Shown here in pieces: positions 5,864 through 9,020 of a stretch of 9,020 bases of DNA. Every line of letters begins with the position of its first letter. The first letter of the stretch is position 1. The notes beneath the pieces were generated by a model. That model worked only from the letters and a program-made list of their open reading frames with translations, searched no databases and had not been told where the DNA came from. The translations under genes and the position numbers were made by a program. The stretch is from Comamonas sp. lk (GTDB lineage Bacteria; Pseudomonadota; Gammaproteobacteria; Burkholderiales; Burkholderiaceae_C), in contig CAMCJY010000062.1 in the NCBI GenBank assembly GCA_945875225.1, positions 1-9,020 on the forward strand. The letters are read 5' to 3'.

Positions 5864-7264
5864 ATGAAGAACCCCAAACACTCCCCCCGCCATCGCACTG
5901 ACACACCGCTTGCCGGATTTGCCTACAGCCGCGATTTCTTTGAATCCCGCGTTGACCTCAGCCTCAAAACCGCCAAAAAACTGGGCGCTAGCGACTCCGC
6001 TGCCGAAGTCTCTGAGTCCTGCGGCCTGAGCGTGTCGGTGCGCAACGGCGAGCTAGAAAACGTAGAACGCAACCGCGACAAATCGCTGGGCGTTACCGTT
6101 TATCTAGGCCAGCGCAGGGGAAATGCCAGTACTTCGGATTTTTCCGATGCCGCCATCGCGCAAACCGTGCGCGCCGCTTACGACATAGCGCGTTTCACTG
6201 CTGAAGACGCTTTTGCGCGTTTGCCCGAATCCAAAGACGTTTGCCCGGAAAGTCAACGCGGCCGCAACCTGGATTTGTTTCACCCCTGGAGCGTGCAAAG
6301 CGACGAGGCAGCGCAAATCGCCCTGGCTTGCGAGGCCGCCGCCATGACGGTGGACAAGCGCATCAGCAATAGCGAAGGCGCTGCGGTGTCAGCGCAGCAA
6401 TCCCATTTTTTCACCGCGCACACCAATGGCTTTCGCGGCGGCTACGCCAGCTCGCGCCATTCGCTATCGGTCTCGCCCATTGCCGGTAAAGGCAAAGATA
6501 TGCAGCGCGACGGTTGGTACAGCTCGATGCGCAAAGCCTCCGAACTGGCCTCGCCCGAAGCGGTGGGCCGCTACGCTGCCGAGCGCGCTTTAAGCCGCCT
6601 CAAGGCCCGCAAAATCGCCACCACCGAATGCCCGGTCTTGTTCGAGTCGCCCATGGCTGCTGGCCTGCTGGGTACCTTTGTCCAAGCCGTCAGCGGCGGC
6701 GCGCTCTACCGCAAGAGCTCTTTCCTGCTCAACAGCCTGGGCAAGCGCGTGTTCCCCGCGCATCTAGATATTTTTGAAGACCCCTTTGTGCGCGGCGGCA
6801 AAGGCAGCTCCCCTTTTGATGACGAAGGTGTGCGCGTGCGTGCCCGCCAGGTGGTCGAGCGTGGCCGCGTGATGGGCTATTTTTTAAGCAGCTATACCGC
6901 ACGCAAACTAGGCATGCGCACCACGGGCAATGCCGGTGGCTCGCACAACCTGGTGCTGAGCTCGCGCCACACCCGGCCCGGCGACGATTTGCCCGCGATG
7001 ATCCGCAAATTAGGGCGTGGTCTCTTGGTGACTGAATTGATGGGGCAGGGCGTCAACTATGTGACCGGCGACTATTCGCGCGGCGCCAGCGGCTTTTGGG
7101 TAGAAAACGGCGAGATCGCCTACCCGGTGCATGAAATAACCATCGCCGGAAACATGAAAGACATTTTCAAAGGCATCGAAGCCATAGGCGCCGACACCTA
7201 CAACTACGGCGCCAAAACTGTGGGCTCGATCCTGGTTAATCGAATGATGGTGGCTGGTTCGTAA
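5864..7264 (+). CDS. pmbA: Metalloprotease-associated protein PmbA/TldE
   Basis: PmbA (TldE) partners TldD in a heterodimeric cytoplasmic protease that matures peptides such as microcin B17 and degrades unfolded peptides including the CcdA antitoxin. The 466-residue length is close to E. coli PmbA (450). Family landmarks are present: SVRNGELENVERNRDKSLGVTVY near residue 57, a central ECPVLFESPMAAGLLG segment, then SSPFDDEGVRVR, and the strongly conserved block from ELMGQGVNYVTGDYSRGASG to EITIAGN (about 391-430). It lacks the zinc-binding HExxxH of TldD, as expected for TldE, so activity should depend on a TldD encoded elsewhere. TldD is not in this window. The first 20 residues (PKHSPRHRTDTP) are a polar extension. 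The ATG at 5864 has no Shine-Dalgarno and is 22 bp from the darP start. It converges with yqeY. Confidence 0.95.
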   Translation: MKNPKHSPRHRTDTPLAGFAYSRDFFESRVDLSLKTAKKLGASDSAAEVSESCGLSVSVRNGELENVERNRDKSLGVTVYLGQRRGNASTSDFSDAAIAQTVRAAYDIARFTAEDAFARLPESKDVCPESQRGRNLDLFHPWSVQSDEAAQIALACEAAAMTVDKRISNSEGAAVSAQQSHFFTAHTNGFRGGYASSRHSLSVSPIAGKGKDMQRDGWYSSMRKASELASPEAVGRYAAERALSRLKARKIATTECPVLFESPMAAGLLGTFVQAVSGGALYRKSSFLLNSLGKRVFPAHLDIFEDPFVRGGKGSSPFDDEGVRVRARQVVERGRVMGYFLSSYTARKLGMRTTGNAGGSHNLVLSSRHTRPGDDLPAMIRKLGRGLLVTELMGQGVNYVTGDYSRGASGFWVENGEIAYPVHEITIAGNMKDIFKGIEAIGADTYNYGAKTVGSILVNRMMVAGS

Positions 7265-7303
7265 GCAAGCACTGCTTGGGAGCGGCCGCGCAATGACGGG
7301 TTC

Positions 7304-7318
7304 GGGCTTGTGCAGCCC
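7304..7318. other. Small hairpin between convergent pmbA and yqeY
   Basis: GGGCT (7304-7308) and AGCCC (7314-7318) form a 5-bp stem around TGTGC in the 57-bp gap between the pmbA and yqeY stop codons. A shorter stem, CAAGC-ACT-GCTTG, lies at 7265-7277. Neither is followed by a T-run on either strand, so I do not call a Rho-independent terminator. The pair may still help define 3' ends. Confidence 0.35.
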
Positions 7319-7321
7319 TCC

Positions 7322-7768
7322 TTAAGCGCTTAAGGCTGCTTTCACCGCCGCAGACACGGCAGACATTTCTGCTTTGCCTGCCAGTTGTGCCTTTGCCAGA
7401 CCCATCACTTTGCCCATGTCACCAGGGCCGCTAGCGCCGGATTCGGCCACGATGGCGCGCACGGTGGCCAACACTTCGTCGGTGGACATGCGTTGCGGCA
7501 AATAGGCTTGCAGCACCACGATCTCCGAAGCTTCCTTGTCCGCCAAATCCTGGCGCTCGGCTTTTTCGTAAGCGGCGATCGAGTCTTTGCGCTGCTTGAT
7601 TAGCTTGTCCACCAGCCCGATCACGGCGGCATCGTCCAGCACGACGCGCTCATCCACTTCTTTTTGCTTGCACGCGGCCAGCAGCAAGCGGATGGTGCCC
7701 AGGCGCTCGCTGTCTTTGGCGCGCATGGCGGTTTTCATGTCTTCGGTTATTTGGTCTTTCAGGGACAT
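7322..7768 (-). CDS. yqeY: GatB/YqeY domain-containing protein
   Basis: This 148-residue protein is a free-standing YqeY domain, homologous to the C-terminal tRNA-binding tail domain of the GatB subunit of Asp/Glu-tRNA amidotransferase. The standalone protein's role is not established; a tRNA-linked function is inferred from the shared domain. Characteristic segments are SLKDQITEDMKTAMRAKDSERLGTIRLLL at the N-terminus, LIKQRKDSIAAYEKAERQDLADKE (57-79), EIVVLQAYLPQRMS (82-95) and GDMGKVMGLAKAQLAGKAEM near the C-terminus. The ATG at 7768 is chosen because homologues start there and GGAG stands 6 nt upstream. The frame stays open back to 7876, but that extension would run through the upstream terminator. 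It follows rpsU on the same strand, as in many bacteria where dnaG and rpoD come next. Here it is instead followed by convergent pmbA. Its expression must pass or bypass the terminator at 7800-7833. Confidence 0.92.
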   Translation of the reverse strand: MSLKDQITEDMKTAMRAKDSERLGTIRLLLAACKQKEVDERVVLDDAAVIGLVDKLIKQRKDSIAAYEKAERQDLADKEASEIVVLQAYLPQRMSTDEVLATVRAIVAESGASGPGDMGKVMGLAKAQLAGKAEMSAVSAAVKAALSA

Positions 7769-7774
7769 GGTGTT

Positions 7775-7778
7775 CTCC
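7775..7778 (-). promoter_or_regulatory. Ribosome-binding site of yqeY
   Basis: On the minus strand GGAG lies 6 nt before the ATG at 7768, a good Shine-Dalgarno at a good distance. It fixes the yqeY start and is one of the few clear ribosome-binding sites in this window. Confidence 0.75.
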
Positions 7779-7799
7779 AAGAGGATGCGGGGCGCAATG

Positions 7800-7833
7800 A
7801 AAAAAAGCCCACCGAGGGTACTCGGGCGGGCTT
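7800..7833 (-). terminator. Strong Rho-independent terminator between rpsU and yqeY
   Basis: On the minus strand AAGCCC (7833-7828) pairs with GGGCTT (7810-7805), and CCGAG (7825-7821) pairs with CTCGG (7816-7812). The loop is TACC. A G-T wobble with one bulged base, at 7827-7826 opposite 7811, joins the two stems. Seven T residues complete it (7806-7800, the first two also closing the stem). It ends the rpsU transcript about 90-120 nt past the stop codon. It also lies only 31 bp before the yqeY start, so it stands in front of that gene. Confidence 0.88.
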
Positions 7834-7846
7834 CGGGGCGGGCGGG
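7824..7846 (+). repeat. G-quadruplex-type motif overlapping the rpsU terminator
   Basis: Five runs of at least three G (7824-7826, 7828-7830, 7835-7838, 7840-7842, 7844-7846) are separated by 1, 4, 1 and 1 bases. This meets the usual G3+N1-7 rule for a three-tier quadruplex. The G-rich strand is the template for rpsU and yqeY transcription. The motif overlaps one arm of the terminator hairpin. Whether it folds in the cell is not known. Confidence 0.55.
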
Positions 7847-7896
7847 CGGTTGGTAGGCCGACACACCCGGCAACACGGTTTGTGGCGCATTGCATT

Positions 7897-7912
7897 CAGC
7901 GGCGAACCGCTG
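7897..7912 (-). other. UUCG-loop hairpin just downstream of rpsU
   Basis: On the minus strand CAGCGG (7912-7907), TTCG (7906-7903) and CCGCTG (7902-7897) form a 6-bp GC-rich stem with a UUCG-type tetraloop, beginning 9 bases after the rpsU stop codon. No T-run follows, so it is more likely a 3'-end stabilising structure in the rpsU mRNA than a terminator. The true terminator lies about 65 bases further on. Confidence 0.55.
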
Positions 7913-7921
7913 GAATCAGGT

Positions 7922-8134
7922 TTAAAACAGTTTCTTGGGCAACTGCATGCTGCGGATGCGCTTGTAGTTGCGCTTCACAGCCGCTGCTTTTTTGCGCTTA
8001 CGAATCGCGGTGGGCTTTTCGTAGAACTCGCGAGCGCGCAAGTCGGTCAGCAGGCCCAGCTTTTCAATCGTGCGCTTAAAGCGGCGCAGGGCTACGTCAA
8101 AGGGTTCGTTTTCTTTTACACGGATCGTGGTCAT
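7922..8134 (-). CDS. rpsU: 30S ribosomal protein bS21
   Basis: bS21 is a small basic protein of the 30S subunit located near the 3' end of 16S rRNA, where it helps initiation and the mRNA/anti-Shine-Dalgarno interaction. The 70-residue length matches the family. The sequence shows KENEPFDVALRRFKRTIEK at the N-terminus, REFYEKPTAIRKRKKAAAVKR in the middle, and a basic C-terminus. It is transcribed from its own promoter with a long leader, and is followed by a UUCG-loop hairpin and then a strong terminator before yqeY. The ATG at 8134 has only a weak upstream GGA about 12 nt away and no proper Shine-Dalgarno. The assignment is certain in practice. Confidence 0.97.
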   Translation of the reverse strand: MTTIRVKENEPFDVALRRFKRTIEKLGLLTDLRAREFYEKPTAIRKRKKAAAVKRNYKRIRSMQLPKKLF

Positions 8135-8255
8135 TACGTAATGGTGTCCAAAAGGTGCCGACGATGCACTCGGGGGAAGATCGGGCCTCCCAAGTCATGT
8201 ACAGCGAAATTCCCCGCAAAAATGGTGATCAGGCAGCGGGGGTTTGCCAGCAAAG
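8135..8255 (-). promoter_or_regulatory. rpsU 5' leader (about 120 nt)
   Basis: If transcription starts about 7 bases after the TATAAT at 8267-8262, the rpsU mRNA has a leader of roughly 120 nt. It contains CCCCGC (8241-8236) pairing with GCGGGG (8217-8212) across 18 nt, and a CTTCCCCC stretch opposite GGGAGG closer to the gene. There is no reading frame with a good start. Such a long, structured leader is compatible with control by a ribosomal protein or other factor, but I do not recognise a known RNA family. Confidence 0.4.
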
Positions 8256-8261
8256 CCTAGC

Positions 8262-8267
8262 ATTATA
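8262..8267 (-). promoter_or_regulatory. Putative rpsU promoter -10 element
   Basis: A perfect TATAAT reads on the minus strand. With a 17-bp spacer the -35 would be GCGAAA, a weak match (three of six). The element lies in the non-coding gap between the flavoprotein gene and rpsU, in the correct orientation. Confidence 0.6.
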
Positions 8268-8325
8268 TCCTTGCCGCAGAGGCTTTTCGCCCAGACTATG
8301 GGGATTTAAGCAAGCGGCCCGCCGA

Positions 8326-9020
8326 TCAGGCCGTGGCCGCTGGCAGGCTGGGCAGCGCGCGGGCACAGGCGAAGGCGCTGGCCCAGGCCCACTGAAAGTT
8401 GTAGCCGCCCAGCCAGCCGGTCACATCCACCACCTCGCCTATGAAATACAGGCCGGGCTGGTTCGATTCCATGCTTTGGCCCGACAAAGCCGTGGTCGCC
8501 ACGCCCCCGGCGGTGACTTCGGCCTTGCGGTAGCCCTCGGTGCCGTCGGGCGCAATATCCCAGCGCGCCACGCGTTCGCCCAAGGCGCTCAGCACCTTGT
8601 CCGGCAAGTCATTGATGCCGCGCTCCAGGCTGGCAGGCGGCAGGCCGCTGCCCGCGACCCAGGTTTCAGCCAGGCGGCTGGGCAGCAAATCGGCCAACAC
8701 GGTAGCCAGGCGCTTGCGCGAGGCGCTGGCTTTGGCATTCAGCAAATGGGCGGTGGGGTCGTGGTCGGGGCTCAGGTTCAGGCGGATGGGACTGTCTTCG
8801 CGCCAGTAGCTGGAAATTTGCAGCACGCCCGGCCCGCTCAGGCCCCGGTGGGTGAACAGCAGGTCTTCGGAAAACTGCATGCCGTTTTTCTTGTCGCCGG
8901 TGGCAATCTGCACCGGCAGCGACAGCCCAGCCAGGGCCGCAAACGGTGCCCACACCTCGGAGCTGAAGGTCAGCGGCACCAAGGCAGGGCGGGTGGGCAC
9001 CAATGGCAGGCCAAACTGCT
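8326..9020 (-). CDS. HI0933/YhiN-family FAD-dependent flavoprotein (C-terminal part)
   Basis: This is the C-terminal 230 residues of a protein of the HI0933-like/BaiN-type NAD(P)/FAD-dependent oxidoreductase family. The frame is open to the window edge and begins QFGLPLVPTRPALVPLTF, an internal segment of the family, so the N-terminal FAD-binding Rossmann motif lies outside. Characteristic parts seen are FSEDLLFTHRGLSGPGVLQISSYW, AEVTAGGVATTALSGQSMES, and the final flavin-site block GLYFIGEVVDVTGWLGGYNFQWAWASA. The physiological substrate of these proteins is generally unknown. The gene ends about 58 bp before the rpsU -10 element, and no clear terminator lies between them. The stop is TGA at 8328-8326, and the tail (ALPSLPAATA) is short. 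The family assignment is confident; a specific function is not claimed. Confidence 0.9.
   Translation of the reverse strand, partial: QFGLPLVPTRPALVPLTFSSEVWAPFAALAGLSLPVQIATGDKKNGMQFSEDLLFTHRGLSGPGVLQISSYWREDSPIRLNLSPDHDPTAHLLNAKASASRKRLATVLADLLPSRLAETWVAGSGLPPASLERGINDLPDKVLSALGERVARWDIAPDGTEGYRKAEVTAGGVATTALSGQSMESNQPGLYFIGEVVDVTGWLGGYNFQWAWASAFACARALPSLPAATA

Noticed and set aside
7769..7876. A 36-residue N-terminal extension of yqeY starting at 7876.
   Set aside because: It would translate through the strong terminator hairpin and T-run. Homologues start at MSLKDQI, where a good GGAG precedes the ATG.
7664..8260. A 198-codon plus-strand frame covering parts of yqeY and rpsU.
   Set aside because: It is antisense to two certain genes, crosses the terminator and promoter, and its translation has no domain character.

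Overview
The window looks like ordinary chromosomal sequence from a betaproteobacterium, most likely Burkholderiales and probably Comamonadaceae-like (Rhodoferax or Polaromonas relatives). This rests on the GC-rich coding sequence, the protein character, and the gene neighbourhoods suhB/trmJ-cysE, darP(yjgA)-mogA/pmbA and rpsU-yqeY. It is an inference from recalled family features, not from a database search. No rRNA, tRNA, CRISPR array, transposase or phage gene is visible.

Layout, left to right. (1) 1-1065: the 3' part of a PfkB-family (adenosine-kinase-like) kinase, cut by the window edge, ending in a clean Rho-independent terminator. (2) 1082-1773, minus strand: a type II toxin-antitoxin pair, an AbrB-fold antitoxin followed by a PIN-domain VapC-like toxin. 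They overlap by 4 bp, and an inverted repeat lies over a plausible -10 element. (3) 1781-1995: about 215 bp with no convincing gene. (4) suhB (minus) diverging from trmJ-cysE (plus). (5) darP(yjgA)-mogA (minus, 4-bp overlap), converging on cysE and diverging from pmbA; only 22 bp separate the darP and pmbA start codons. (6) yqeY and rpsU (minus), with a strong terminator and a G-quadruplex-type motif between them, and a perfect TATAAT upstream of rpsU. (7) 8326-9020, minus: the C-terminal part of an HI0933/YhiN-family flavoprotein, cut by the right edge.

Functionally this is mostly housekeeping: RNA and ribosome work (SuhB, TrmJ, DarP, bS21, YqeY), cysteine biosynthesis (CysE), molybdenum cofactor synthesis (MogA), peptide maturation (PmbA/TldE) and sugar or nucleoside phosphorylation. 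The toxin-antitoxin pair is the only clearly accessory element.

I found no convincing undescribed system. The points most worth a second look are the terminator and G-quadruplex motif directly in front of yqeY, the short-form CysE with an atypical C-terminal tail lacking the usual terminal isoleucine, the compact darP/pmbA divergent promoter, and the unexplained segment at 1781-1995.
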